From: DATECU01 sp035286745
GTDB taxonomy: Bacteria > Acidobacteriota > Vicinamibacteria > Fen-336
Assembly (NCBI GenBank): GCA_035286745.1
Contig: DATECU010000258.1
Location: 1 to 36,951, forward strand
Length of the DNA: 36,951 bases
Direction: 5' to 3'
Numbering within the stretch: the first letter of the stretch is position 1; each line of letters opens with the position of its first letter. The notes under the pieces were generated by a model. That model saw nothing but the letters and a program-made list of their open reading frames with translations, was not told the DNA's origin and ran no database searches. Positions 26,542-35,752 of the stretch are shown here, piece after piece. A program made the translations under genes and the position numbers.

Positions 26542-27220
26542 CGGCCGGCCCCAGGGTCAGAATCCGGCGCAGATCGTCCATCCCGCGAAACAGCAGGTTC
26601 CTGGCCTTCTGATAGCTCCAGCCCTGCTGAACCATGAGCTCTTGCAGGCCGAAGCCCGCCAAGCTGGCTCGGACCGCGGCGGCCCGGTCCGGGGCCAGCC
26701 GCTTCAGGCCCAGGATGATCTCGCGGAGGGACTCCTTGGCGGACAGAGACTGGAAGGGATCGCCGACCGCGGCAATCTCCTCGGCGGGGCTGTCGTCGAT
26801 GGGCTCCATCTCGCGGGTCGCCTCCCGCCGCAGGCTCCGGAGCGCCTCCCGGTAAGCCGCCGTGTAGATGTAGCTGGTCGGGAACTCGATGGTCTGCCCC
26901 CGGCTGATCTGCTTCCAGATGTCGAGCAGCACCTCTTGCTCGATGTCCTGCAAGAGCCCGGCTCGAAAGGTGTCCCGACGCCATCCCAGCCGGCGTCCGA
27001 CCTTGCCCACGATGGCACTGATCAGGCTGCCGTATTGCTTGTAGATGGCCTCGAACCGCTCCTTGGCGCTCAGAATCGGCGCTGCGAGCGGGGGTTCGGG
27101 CTCGGGGGTGGGGAGATCCGGGAGGGCCTCCGTGTCCACCGGGCACGGAAGCTCGATGACGTCATCGGCAGCCGCAGACGCAAACACAGGGTGAGCCATG
27201 GGGGTGGATAGGCTGCGCAT
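26516..27220 (-). CDS. Sigma-70 family (ECF-like) RNA polymerase sigma factor
   Basis: A 234-residue protein with weak but consistent similarity to ECF-type sigma factors. After a long N-terminal extension rich in Pro and acidic residues, region 2 reads AIYKQYGSLISAIVGKVGRRLGW, DIEQEVLLDIWKQI and TSYIYTAAYREALRSLRR. Region 4 is LKRLAPDRAAAVRASLAGFGLQELMVQQGWSYQKARNLLFRGMDDLRRIL, with a helix-turn-helix-like end. No anti-sigma gene is next to it. The ATG at 27220 is assumed; the ATG at 27199 is possible. Its 3' end overlaps the convergent lipoprotein gene by 26 bp. In the 286 bp between it and the Fic gene I see no gene or clear element. Confidence 0.78.
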   Translation of the reverse strand: MRSLSTPMAHPVFASAAADDVIELPCPVDTEALPDLPTPEPEPPLAAPILSAKERFEAIYKQYGSLISAIVGKVGRRLGWRRDTFRAGLLQDIEQEVLLDIWKQISRGQTIEFPTSYIYTAAYREALRSLRREATREMEPIDDSPAEEIAAVGDPFQSLSAKESLREIILGLKRLAPDRAAAVRASLAGFGLQELMVQQGWSYQKARNLLFRGMDDLRRILTLGPAATSPRTRS

Positions 27221-27506
27221 CTTATCCCTTTCCGAGACAGACGAACAGGGAAAAGGAGCGAGTGGTGATGCACTTCACAGCGAGGGGGATGGGGCCGGTT
27301 GCCGTGATCGAGCGCACACGGAAGGGGCCGCGGGACCGGTCACCGTCATCGGCAACACCTCCCAGTTGTGGGCCCCGGCGCCCCCACGGTCGGTGCAACG
27401 GGGATGCTGGATGGTGACTGCCGGGGGCTACCGTTTCACCGGTGGCACGGGGGTTGGCTCACGAGAGCTGTCGAAGAGAAGGAACGTCAGGTACAGCCGG
27501 GTTCCG

Positions 27507-28673
27507 CTACGTCGAGGTCCGCTTGCGGAGCGGCATGAACGCGAGCATGAGGCTGCGGTGGGCCTCGTACCCCTTGGGGCCACTCGTGACCAGGTCCATG
27601 TCGCGGAGCTGATTCAGGTCCCGCGTCAGCGTCTTCGGCGTCTTCCTCGCGTACTCACGTGCCACCCGCGCGGAGATCTCGGCGAGCTTGCCTCGGGGCA
27701 CCGGGCCGGCAGTGTTCGACAGGTCCAGCACCAGATGCAGCCGCCGCAGGTCGCCGGCGGTCCGCTTGTCCAGGAAGCGCTCCTGCACGAAATCGCGCCA
27801 GGCCGCGGACCATTGCTCGCCGCGGATCAGGTCCACTTGCTCCCGCAGGCCGTCGACCAGGCCCCGCACCGCGTAGAGAAGGAACGGCAGCACGTCGCCC
27901 CCGGATCGGTGCGCCTGGTCGAGTTGGCGGTAGTACTCGGTTCGGGTGGCGTTGTAGTGGTTGCTCAGCAGATGGGCGCAGGGCATGGGCGCGCCAGCCT
28001 GGGCCAGGATCTGAAACTCCGCCAGGCGCGCGGTGCGCCCGTTGCCGTCGCCGAAGGGGTGGATCCAGGCCAGGTAGAGGTGCGCGATCACGGCCTTCAG
28101 AACCGCCGTGGCGAGCCCCTGACCCGGACGCGGTTCGAAGTCGCGACTGGCCAGCCAATCGCAGAGACGTCCGAGCAGATACTCACAGTCCTCGGCCGGA
28201 GCCCCAGGGTACCGTCCCACGCCTACGGCGTGCTCGCGGACCCTGCCGGGTTTGACTCCCGGCTCGAGCGTCAGGCCGTGCAGAACCGTGCGATTGAAGT
28301 GGGCGATGATGTCGGGGCTCAAGCGACCGAAGCGGCCCGACTCGTCGGACCAGATCTCATTGACCGCGCGGACGACGTTGTCGATCTCGCGCGCGAGGTA
28401 CTGCTTCGAGGGCGGCAGCGTCAGCCGCCCCTGGAGATGCGCGAGCACTTCCTCTTCCGAGAGGGTGTTGCCTTCTATGGCGGTGGTGGCGAGCACTCCC
28501 TTGGCCAAGAAGACCTGATTGAAGTGCTCGTGCTGAGCCGGCTTCCGCGGCACCCCCGCGATGTGCTCACACTTCGACTGGGCTTCGCCGAGGAGCAGCC
28601 AGAGCTCCGGAGAGGCCGGACCGAGGTCGATCCCAAACGAGATCCACGGATGCGTCCTCTCGTATGTCCTCAT
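27507..28673 (-). CDS. Fic-family AMP-transferase with C-terminal winged helix
   Basis: A 388-residue Fic protein, predicted to transfer AMP from ATP to a target protein. The Fic motif HPFGDGNGRTAR is intact at 205-216, including the catalytic His 205. An inhibitory motif TAIEGN (64-69) in the N-terminal part indicates a class II Fic enzyme kept silent by its own helix. The C-terminal 90 residues resemble a winged helix (RGKLAEISARVAREYARKTPKTLTRDLNQLRDMDLV), so it may bind DNA and regulate itself. It stands alone, without a separate antitoxin gene. The sequence upstream is AT-rich and holds a perfect inverted repeat around a -10-like TAGAAT. Confidence 0.93.
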   Translation of the reverse strand: MRTYERTHPWISFGIDLGPASPELWLLLGEAQSKCEHIAGVPRKPAQHEHFNQVFLAKGVLATTAIEGNTLSEEEVLAHLQGRLTLPPSKQYLAREIDNVVRAVNEIWSDESGRFGRLSPDIIAHFNRTVLHGLTLEPGVKPGRVREHAVGVGRYPGAPAEDCEYLLGRLCDWLASRDFEPRPGQGLATAVLKAVIAHLYLAWIHPFGDGNGRTARLAEFQILAQAGAPMPCAHLLSNHYNATRTEYYRQLDQAHRSGGDVLPFLLYAVRGLVDGLREQVDLIRGEQWSAAWRDFVQERFLDKRTAGDLRRLHLVLDLSNTAGPVPRGKLAEISARVAREYARKTPKTLTRDLNQLRDMDLVTSGPKGYEAHRSLMLAFMPLRKRTST

Positions 28674-28684
28674 AGCTGTCCCAT

Positions 28685-28718
28685 AGCCATACCACGTATT
28701 CTACTCTTTTGTATGGCT
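28685..28718 (-). promoter_or_regulatory. Inverted repeat around the candidate fic promoter
   Basis: AGCCATAC (28685-28692) and GTATGGCT (28711-28718) form a perfect 8-bp inverted repeat with an 18-bp centre. A minus-strand TAGAAT (28703-28698) lies inside it, 24 nt before the ATG at 28673. This is the right place for an operator, perhaps for the winged helix of the Fic protein itself. Confidence 0.55.
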
Positions 28719-28826
28719 TTAGAGCGCACTTGACGCAAACAGACCAAGCTGACGTCCCGCTCTATGTCCCATGCCAGGACGGGTGCCATGCCGCCCCGGG
28801 CGCGGAATGCTGAGCGCTGCCGGCGG

Positions 28827-30515
<1,689 letters not shown>

Positions 30516-30743
30516 GGATTGGTCCCTCTGAGTGGAGCGAAAACGCCTATTCTATCCGCCTCGCCCCCTCCCTGCACGGCCGCAGCCCATGGCCTTCTCC
30601 CAGATGCGTCGCGCTTCTGCGAAAGGAGATGCGCCGGCAAGCCAGTCCCCGCCCTGGAGCAGCCCTTCGAGCCGCTCGGCCATGGCATCTCTCTTGCTTC
30701 GAGTGACATCGAACCAGCGTCCGTGCTGGCCCACGAGGAACGA

Positions 30744-32207
30744 ATGTACAAACCTACTGTCTTCACCACACTCGGACGCCTGTCCTGTTTCGCCATGCTC
30801 GCGGGCCTCGCCGTGCCCACCTTGGCGACAGCCGCGATCCCCCCCAACGTTCGTCTGGTCAGAGACATCCACCCCGGTGTTGCCTCCGCGAACATCGGTG
30901 AGACCTTCGCGTTTGGCGAGATCCTGCTCTTCACCGCCGACGATGGCGTGCACGGCTGGGAGCTGTGGCGATCCGACGGGACCGAAGCGGGTACGGTGCT
31001 GGTCAAGGACATCAGCCCGGGAACGACCGGTTCCTATGCGGTCGATTTCGCCGCCTTGGGCGGTGCCGTCCTCTTCGCCGCCGACGACGGGGTCCACGGA
31101 AGGGAATTGTGGCGGACCGACGGGACCGAGGCCGGCACCACGCTGGTCAAGGACATCAACCCGGGAGCGCTGGATGGCGTCGCCTTCGGCAACCGCTTCG
31201 TCTCCATGGGTGGCGCGGTCTACTTCGTAGGGTATCAGCCGGCCACAGGCAGCGAGCTGTGGAGAAGCGACGGGACTGACGGGGGGACGCAGTTGGTCAA
31301 GGACATCTATCCCGGCCCGGGACCGACCGAGAACTGCGGTCCCTGCCCGGAGTGCGGCCACCGGACTCCCCGAGGGCTTGCCGTCATGGGTGGCGCGCTC
31401 TACTTCGCGGCCGCCGACAGCGGCGAGTGCTGGACGGGCGTCTACGACACCGAGCTGTGGCGATCGACCGGAAAGGAGACCGAGACCTGGCGCGTGAGGG
31501 ACATCGAACCCAACGGCTGGGGCTCAACACCGCAGCGCCTGACGGTTGTGGGCAACGTGCTGTACTTCTGGGCGGACTACGCACTATACCGGAGCGACGG
31601 CACCGAGTCGGGGACCCTCCCGGTTCCCGCGGCGCCGCAGCCCAGCGAGTTGGTGGCGGCTTCCTCGCGTCTCTACTTCACGGCTCGCTCCCCAAGCTTC
31701 GACCTGGAGCTCTGGCGAACCGCCCCCGGCGATCCGGGTGCCGCCCTGGTGCGCACCATCGCGCCTTCGCAGCTCTTCTGCGGGGGTCACCTCTTTGCAC
31801 AGGGCAACAACCTGCTGCTCGAGGGCGCCGATCCCGCCCGCGGGTGCGAGCTGTGGACGAGCGACGGCACCGGCCCAGGCACGTCTCTGCTCTCGGACGT
31901 CTTCCCGGGCCCCGATTCTTCACACCCCAACTACTTCGCGAATGCGCCCACCGGTGTCACCTACTTCACGGCAGCCGACGGTGTGTCCGCCGGGACCGAC
32001 GAGCGCGAGCTGTGGCGAACCGACGGCACCGCCCAGGGGACGCGGCTGGTCGCGGACCTCAGGCCGGGCCTCCAGGGGTCCGACCCCTACCCCGGTGTGG
32101 TGGCTGGCCGCTACCTCTTCTTCGCAGCCGACGACGGCGCCAGCGGTCGAGAGCTCTGGGCCGTCGACCTCGACGTGCTGTTCGTGGACGGCTTCGACGG
32201 ACCGTGA
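30744..32207 (+). CDS. Secreted ELWR-repeat beta-propeller protein
   Basis: A 487-residue exported protein made almost wholly of repeats. Signal peptide at 1 to about 31. The repeat unit, roughly GGALYFxADDGVHGxELWRTDGTEAGTxLVKDIxPG, recurs about nine times, with its ELW(R) core near residues 73, 121, 171, 237, 281 (as LYR), 322, 369, 422 and 470; spacing is 41-66. Such units form propeller or solenoid folds and are common in large secreted proteins of environmental bacteria; no enzymatic role is evident. A Cys-rich insert (NCGPCPECGH) lies near 197-206. The C-terminus is VLFVDGFDGP, the same hydrophobic-F-x-DGF ending as in the PQQ dehydrogenase. ATG at 30744 with a GAGGAA 6 nt upstream. Confidence 0.88.
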   Translation: MYKPTVFTTLGRLSCFAMLAGLAVPTLATAAIPPNVRLVRDIHPGVASANIGETFAFGEILLFTADDGVHGWELWRSDGTEAGTVLVKDISPGTTGSYAVDFAALGGAVLFAADDGVHGRELWRTDGTEAGTTLVKDINPGALDGVAFGNRFVSMGGAVYFVGYQPATGSELWRSDGTDGGTQLVKDIYPGPGPTENCGPCPECGHRTPRGLAVMGGALYFAAADSGECWTGVYDTELWRSTGKETETWRVRDIEPNGWGSTPQRLTVVGNVLYFWADYALYRSDGTESGTLPVPAAPQPSELVAASSRLYFTARSPSFDLELWRTAPGDPGAALVRTIAPSQLFCGGHLFAQGNNLLLEGADPARGCELWTSDGTGPGTSLLSDVFPGPDSSHPNYFANAPTGVTYFTAADGVSAGTDERELWRTDGTAQGTRLVADLRPGLQGSDPYPGVVAGRYLFFAADDGASGRELWAVDLDVLFVDGFDGP

Positions 32208-32441
32208 TGGCGCGACGGAGGTGGCTTGGGCGTGGGGAACTGGGCTGCGGGCCTCAGCTCGCGGAGACGACCTCTCGCTTCCGAGGTCGGTCCCGTGTCC
32301 GCGGGTGGTGGCGACCTGCGGCTGGTCTCCTTGCGCTGAGGGTGACCCGGAACCACGCTGCGGCCACGTGCGTACTAGCGGACGAGGGTGACCGGGATCA
32401 CGCCGGTCAACGCCCGCCGCGACGCGGCGAGGGGGGTTCAG

Positions 32442-32750
32442 ATGGAGCTGATCGTCCTGGCAGTCGGGTTGCTCTTCTTGATCGCCATTCCGATTCTGAT
32501 CGTGAAAGCCCTGGTGGGCCTGGTGCTGCTCCCCTTCAAGCTCGTCGCAGTCGTCTTCAAGCTGGTCTTCGGCGCCTTCGCCCTGGTGGCCAAGCTGCTC
32601 TTCGGCGGCCTCGGGCTGTTGCTGGGCCTGGCGGCTCTGGTCGTGGGCCTGATCTTCCTGCCCCTGCTGCCCTTCCTGGCCATCGGCGGGCTCATCTGGC
32701 TGATCGTGCGAGCCAGCCGGCCGCGGCCGGCCCTGCGACTCCCCGCCTGA
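32442..32750 (+). CDS. Small hydrophobic membrane protein
   Basis: A 102-residue protein that is nearly all hydrophobic. Two or three membrane helices cover about residues 2-30, 32-70 and 72-95. The middle part repeats F-K-L/A-K-L steps (LPFKLVAVVFKLVFGAF, LVAKLLFGGLG), placing Lys regularly on one face of an amphipathic or in-plane helix. The tail is basic (RASRPRPALR). I do not recognise a named family. The ATG at 32442 is supported by an A followed by six G residues ending 5 nt upstream. The 234 bp before it contain no recognisable gene. Confidence 0.75.
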   Translation: MELIVLAVGLLFLIAIPILIVKALVGLVLLPFKLVAVVFKLVFGAFALVAKLLFGGLGLLLGLAALVVGLIFLPLLPFLAIGGLIWLIVRASRPRPALRLPA

Positions 32751-32779
32751 ACTGCTAGCCGGCGGTTTGCTCTTCTCCT

Positions 32780-32803
32780 TCTCTGTGCCTCTGCGCCTCT
32801 GTG
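32780..32803. repeat. Three tandem 8-bp CTCTGTG-type units
   Basis: TCTCTGTG, CCTCTGCG and CCTCTGTG follow each other without a gap, embedded in a pyrimidine-rich stretch (32768-32815). This resembles a short CCTCTGTG-type tandem found between genes in many environmental genomes. Function unknown. Confidence 0.6.
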
Positions 32804-32891
32804 GTTCTCTTCGTTTGGGTGCGACCCTGGCCGCGCTGGGGCTTGGCCCGGAACCTGTTGCGAAAGTGTGACATCGCGCCGCACCGCCGAC

Positions 32892-32900
32892 TGCTAGCCT
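32892..32900 (+). promoter_or_regulatory. Extended -10 upstream of the desaturase gene
   Basis: TGC followed by TAGCCT (32895-32900) is an extended -10 element. A GTGACA at 32868-32873 is too far away (21 bp) to be a normal -35. The leader would be about 37 nt and contains GAGGAGG before the GTG start. Confidence 0.35.
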
Positions 32901-32943
32901 GAACCTCAGGCCTCCCCCGGGGCCTCGAGGAGGCTTCGGCACG

Positions 32944-33822
32944 GTGACCTGGAACGGCAAGCGATTCGACTGGACCAACGTCGTCTACTTCACGGTTCTC
33001 CATCTGGGCGCCTTGGGAGCCCTCTTCACCTTCTCCTGGCCGGCGTTCCTCGTCTTCCTTCTGCTCTCCTGGGTGTCGGCGTCCCTGGGCATCGGTGTCA
33101 CCTACCACCGGCTGCTGACGCACCGCGGCTTCAAGACCCCCAAGCCGGTCGAATACCTGGGGACCCTCTGCGGCATGCTCGCCTCCGAGGGCGGCGCCGT
33201 CTCTTGGGTGGCCATGCACCGGGCCCACCACCGGTTCTCCGATCGTCCCGGGCGCGACCTGCACACGCCGAAAGACGGCTTCTGGTGGAGCCACATCGGC
33301 TGGGTGCTGTGCGACATGGGCGTCGATCGCCGGGCCTTCGAGAGGGAGCATGCCCCCGAGCTGGCCGCCGACCCCGTGCATCGCCTGCTCAACCGCTGGC
33401 ATGTGGTGCCTAACGTCATGGTCGGCCTGGCCCTCTACGCCTGGGGCGGATGGCCCTTTGTGTTCTGGGGGGTCTTCCTGCGGGTAGTGGCCGTGCTCCA
33501 CGCCACCTGGTTCGTGAACTCGGCCGCCCACACCTGGGGCTATAGGACCTACGACACGCCCGAGGGTTCGACCAACCTGTGGTGGGTGGGGCTCATCGCC
33601 TGGGGTGAGGGCTGGCACAACAACCACCACGCCTTCCAGCGCTCGGCCCGGCACGGGCACGAGTGGTGGGAGCTGGACCTCAACTGGCTCGCCATCCGCA
33701 CCCTGTCGATGCTGGGCCTGGCGCGGGAGATCAAGCTCTTGCCCGAGAACGCCGACCGCTTCCGCCTACCTCGACCGGAGATCTCGGGGGCCGGACCTTC
33801 GATCGAGACCGCCGCCTCCTGA
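32944..33822 (+). CDS. Membrane fatty-acid (acyl-CoA delta-9 type) desaturase
   Basis: A 292-residue membrane desaturase that introduces a double bond into an acyl chain using a di-iron centre. The three His boxes are HRLLTHR, HRAHHR and HNNHH, the pattern of the stearoyl-CoA/acyl-lipid delta-9 group. Four hydrophobic segments surround them, and NSAAHTWGYRTYDTPEGSTN is a hallmark of this group. The start GTG at 32944 has GAGGAGG upstream; the N-terminus WNGKRFDWTNVVYF fits. It would adjust membrane fluidity. Reductase partners are not seen nearby. Confidence 0.93.
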   Translation: MTWNGKRFDWTNVVYFTVLHLGALGALFTFSWPAFLVFLLLSWVSASLGIGVTYHRLLTHRGFKTPKPVEYLGTLCGMLASEGGAVSWVAMHRAHHRFSDRPGRDLHTPKDGFWWSHIGWVLCDMGVDRRAFEREHAPELAADPVHRLLNRWHVVPNVMVGLALYAWGGWPFVFWGVFLRVVAVLHATWFVNSAAHTWGYRTYDTPEGSTNLWWVGLIAWGEGWHNNHHAFQRSARHGHEWWELDLNWLAIRTLSMLGLAREIKLLPENADRFRLPRPEISGAGPSIETAAS

Positions 33823-33854
33823 GCCGGCGACTCCCGGCGCCGCCAGGCGGGAGC

Positions 33855-33860
33855 TACAAT
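33855..33860 (+). promoter_or_regulatory. TACAAT -10 box 5 nt before the Nudix start
   Basis: TACAAT at 33855-33860 is followed by 5 nt and the ATG at 33866. No Shine-Dalgarno sequence fits between, so a leaderless mRNA is likely. No clear -35 is seen. Confidence 0.45.
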
Positions 33861-33865
33861 CGCTC

Positions 33866-34426
33866 ATGACCCTGGCCGAGGCGTTGGCCCGCCACGTCCC
33901 CGCCGACGCCAAGGAAGCGGCCGACCTTCGCACCATCGTCGACTTCGTGTCCCGCCACCCCATCCCGTTCGATAGGCGGATCGCCGAGGGCCACCTCACC
34001 GGCAGCGCCTTCGTGGGGTCGCACGACGGGGAGCGGGTCCTGCTCCTCCATCACCGCAAGCTCCACGCGTGGCTCCAGCCCGGCGGCCACGGGGACCCCG
34101 GCGAGAGCGCGGGTGAGCAGGTGGCCCTGCGCGAGGCGATCGAAGAGACGGGCCTCGACGATCTCGCCCTGCACCCAACGGCACCCCGTCCCCTGGACGT
34201 CGACGTACACCTGATCCCAGCCCGGACCGGCGAGCCCGCGCACCTCCACCTGGACCTGCGCTACCTGTTCAGGGCGGGTGGGGCGGCCGCTTTGCACCGC
34301 GCCGCAGCCGAGTCTAACGACTTGCGTTGGTTCGCCTGGGCCGAGCTTCCCACCCTAACGCTTGACCCCGGTCTGGTGCGGGGCTTGGCCAAGGCCCGCG
34401 CTCACTTGGCTAGGATGGCGCTATGA
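33866..34426 (+). CDS. Nudix hydrolase
   Basis: A 186-residue Nudix-family pyrophosphohydrolase, acting on nucleoside diphosphate-linked substrates with Mg. The Nudix box is seen as GGHGDPGESAGEQVALREAI followed by EETGL, with one more residue than usual between the first Glu and the REx2EE part, a variant that some families share. An N-terminal helical region of about 45 residues precedes it. The substrate is unknown. The ATG at 33866 is 5 nt behind a TACAAT box. Its last 4 bp (ATGA) overlap the start of the Phd-like antitoxin gene, which joins the chromosomal backbone to the accessory region. Confidence 0.87.
   Translation: MTLAEALARHVPADAKEAADLRTIVDFVSRHPIPFDRRIAEGHLTGSAFVGSHDGERVLLLHHRKLHAWLQPGGHGDPGESAGEQVALREAIEETGLDDLALHPTAPRPLDVDVHLIPARTGEPAHLHLDLRYLFRAGGAAALHRAAAESNDLRWFAWAELPTLTLDPGLVRGLAKARAHLARMAL
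34411..34416 (+). promoter_or_regulatory. TAGGAT -10 box inside the Nudix gene, 6 nt before the antitoxin start
   Basis: TAGGAT (34411-34416) lies 6 nt before the ATG at 34423. It could start a leaderless antitoxin mRNA independent of the Nudix transcript. A -35 is not clear (TTGGCC at 34385 is 20 bp away). Confidence 0.4.
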
Positions 34427-34725
34427 AGAGCGCCACCGTATCGCAGACCAGGAACTCCCTGAGCGCGCTATTGGATCGGGTCCAACACGGCGAAACGGTG
34501 CTCATCACGGACCGCCGCCGCCCCATCGCGCGCCTGATGCCCGTGGTGGATGCCAACGAAGCAGGGCCAGATGAAGGCCGGTTGGCGCGACTGGAGCGGG
34601 CGGGGATCATTCGGCGCGCGGGCCGCGCTCGCCTGGACGAGATCTTGAGGGTCCCGCCGCCCGTTCCCGAACCCGGCGCCGATGTCGTCGCTGCTTTGAT
34701 CGAAGAGCGACAAGCAGACCGGTGA
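34423..34725 (+). CDS. Phd/YefM-family antitoxin
   Basis: A 100-residue Phd/YefM antitoxin. The N-terminus MKSATVSQTRNSLSALLDRVQHGETVLITDRRRPIARLMPV is the classic DNA-binding domain of this family. The C-terminal part is variable and holds Pro and acidic residues for toxin binding. Its stop overlaps a GTG that begins a PIN-domain toxin reading, but only the first 25 or so residues of that toxin survive. The antitoxin is therefore orphaned here. It may still repress its own promoter or cross-neutralise other PIN toxins. Confidence 0.87.
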   Translation: MKSATVSQTRNSLSALLDRVQHGETVLITDRRRPIARLMPVVDANEAGPDEGRLARLERAGIIRRAGRARLDEILRVPPPVPEPGADVVAALIEERQADR

Positions 34726-34806
34726 GGTTCTGGGACAGCTCGGCCCCGGTTGCGCTGGTAGTGGGGCAGCGGGCCTCAGCGCGGATGCGTCCCCTCTGCC
34801 GCTCAG
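34722..34806 (+). pseudogene. 5' stump of a VapC (PIN) toxin gene
   Basis: From the GTG at 34722 (GTGA overlap with the antitoxin) the frame reads VRFWDSSAPVALVVGQRASARMRPL, like VapC N-termini (MRFWDSSALVPLL...SARMR) with the first catalytic Asp. Similarity ends near 34800, where the 3' end of an opposing gene begins. The rest of the toxin is lost. A 3' truncation by recombination is the simplest reading. Confidence 0.7.
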
Positions 34807-34813
34807 GCGCTTC

Positions 34814-34969
34814 TCAGGGTTTCTCGGCCACGATCTTGCCGTCTTTCCAGACGTAAACAGGCGTACCGTGCAGGCGCGCGGTCTTCCGTGCCGTGACGCC
34901 GGCTCGCCGCAACGACCAACCCACGGCCGCCGCGAACGACTGAGGGCGTCGTTTTTTCCGAGCCTTCAT
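34814..34969 (-). CDS. Small basic partner ORF of zeta-toxin-like ATPase
   Basis: A 51-residue basic protein: MKARKKRRPQSFAAAVGWSL at the start and GTPVYVWKDGKIVAEKP at the end. The ATG at 34969 overlaps the stop of the preceding zeta-toxin-like reading (ATGA), and a GAAGG-like sequence lies upstream. Small ORFs with a GTPxYVWxDGKxVAxKP ending commonly stand directly behind predicted ABC-type ATPases of the zeta-toxin group; a helper or antitoxin role is possible but I cannot confirm it. It appears intact although its partner is broken. The longer frame running upstream to 35131 is an overlap with the toxin remnant and not a better start. Confidence 0.65.
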   Translation of the reverse strand: MKARKKRRPQSFAAAVGWSLRRAGVTARKTARLHGTPVYVWKDGKIVAEKP

Positions 34970-35228
34970 GGTTCCTTCTCCAACAACCTCGGCCGAACCC
35001 CAGAATTGTCGTACACCGCCCAAGCATCCGCCAGTGGAACGTGCTCTCGAAGTTGGTCCACCCACGGTCAAACCGCCTGAGGACGTCCGACTTCGGGACA
35101 TCGTGTCCGCCTTGCCTGACGCGTGCCGCAATCCGACGCAGGGCCAGCCGCGGAGACGTCAGGCGCAAGAACACGAACTCGATCCGATATCCGGCATCCT
35201 TCCATCGCCGAAGGCGGCCGCCCCTCAA
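34966..35228 (-). pseudogene. C-terminal fragment of a zeta-toxin-family ATPase, frameshifted
   Basis: The minus strand from 35228 encodes RLRRWKDAGYRIEFVFLRL, LALRRIAARVRQGGHDVP and DVLRRFDRGWTNFES, the C-terminal half of predicted ABC-type ATPases of the zeta-toxin group. Near 35036-35045 the similarity jumps to another frame: VPLADAWAVYDNSGVRPRLLEKEP, ending at 34966. So there is a one-frame shift, and the N-terminal part with the P-loop is absent (stop codons TAG TAG precede position 35228). The gene is dead. Confidence 0.75.
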
Positions 35229-35237
35229 CCGCTGCTA

Positions 35238-35540
35238 CTAGCGGGACGTGAGTCGCGCTCTGGGAAACTCGATCCCATTCTTCGCAAGTCGCCGCGCCTG
35301 GGGACTGAGCGGAGTGAACTGAAGCCGGGAGCCGGCCGGCCGGATCCACCACCAGCGGGAAAGCGAGAGCCCGCAACCGTCCGCCAGCCGTTGTTCCGCC
35401 CACCTCTTCTTCTCGACGATGCTATCCACCTCGGACGCCTTGGCCGGATGGACCTCCATGCCGATGGCGAGCATTCCTGAGGCCAAGACAGAGTCCCATC
35501 GTGACGCGTGCGGCGCGGCGCTTCGGAGCGCCTCATCCAA
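35238..35540 (-). CDS. Conserved-looking hypothetical protein in the toxin-antitoxin island
   Basis: A 100-residue reading from a TTG at 35540 (no ATG available before residue 24). Visible features: GMLAIGMEVHPAKASEVDSIVEKKRWAEQRL, then WWWIRPAGSRLQFTPLSPQARRLAKNGIEFP. The E-V-H-P-A, K-K-R-W and SPQARRLAKNGI segments look like a small globular family that I have an impression of having seen near mobile genes, but I cannot name it. It sits between the zeta-toxin remnant (10 bp away) and the transposase remnant, whose end overlaps its start. It may itself be truncated at the N-terminus. Confidence 0.45.
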   Translation of the reverse strand: MDEALRSAAPHASRWDSVLASGMLAIGMEVHPAKASEVDSIVEKKRWAEQRLADGCGLSLSRWWWIRPAGSRLQFTPLSPQARRLAKNGIEFPRARLTSR

Positions 35541-35706
35541 GAAGGTCGAGAACCTAGAGGCGGCGGTTGCCCTTCACTTTATGTGGTACAACTTCGGCCG
35601 TGTCCATCAGACCCTCCGCGTCACCCCGGGCATGGAAGCTGGCCTTTCCGATCATGTCTGGACCATGGCGGAAGTCGTTGCCTTGCTTGAGGTTTGGTGC
35701 TTTTGA
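35533..35706 (+). pseudogene. C-terminal remnant of a DDE-type (IS1-like) transposase
   Basis: The reading SSKKVENLEAAVALHFMWYN continues FGRVHQTLRVTPGMEAG and SDHVWTMAEVVALLE, the C-terminal end of a transposase group usually annotated as IS1-like. Everything upstream of about 35533 is unrelated, so only the last 57 codons remain. It marks past insertion activity next to the RNA-NYN locus, whose promoter starts 12 bp after this stop. Confidence 0.75.
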
Positions 35707-35717
35707 CGTTTCTTCGC

Positions 35718-35746
35718 TTGACCAGCACGCAAGCGCCCCCTATATT
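35718..35746 (+). promoter_or_regulatory. Sigma-70-type promoter of the candidate small RNA
   Basis: TTGACC (35718-35723), a 17-bp spacer, TATATT (35741-35746). This is one of the two best consensus promoters of the window, beside that of dnaK. It predicts a start near 35752-35754. Confidence 0.7.
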
Positions 35747-35752
35747 TCTTCT

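Noticed and set aside
27221..27506. Possible gene in the gap between the sigma-like gene and fic
   Set aside because: Readings on both strands are short and unlike any protein I know; no start signals or repeats stand out.
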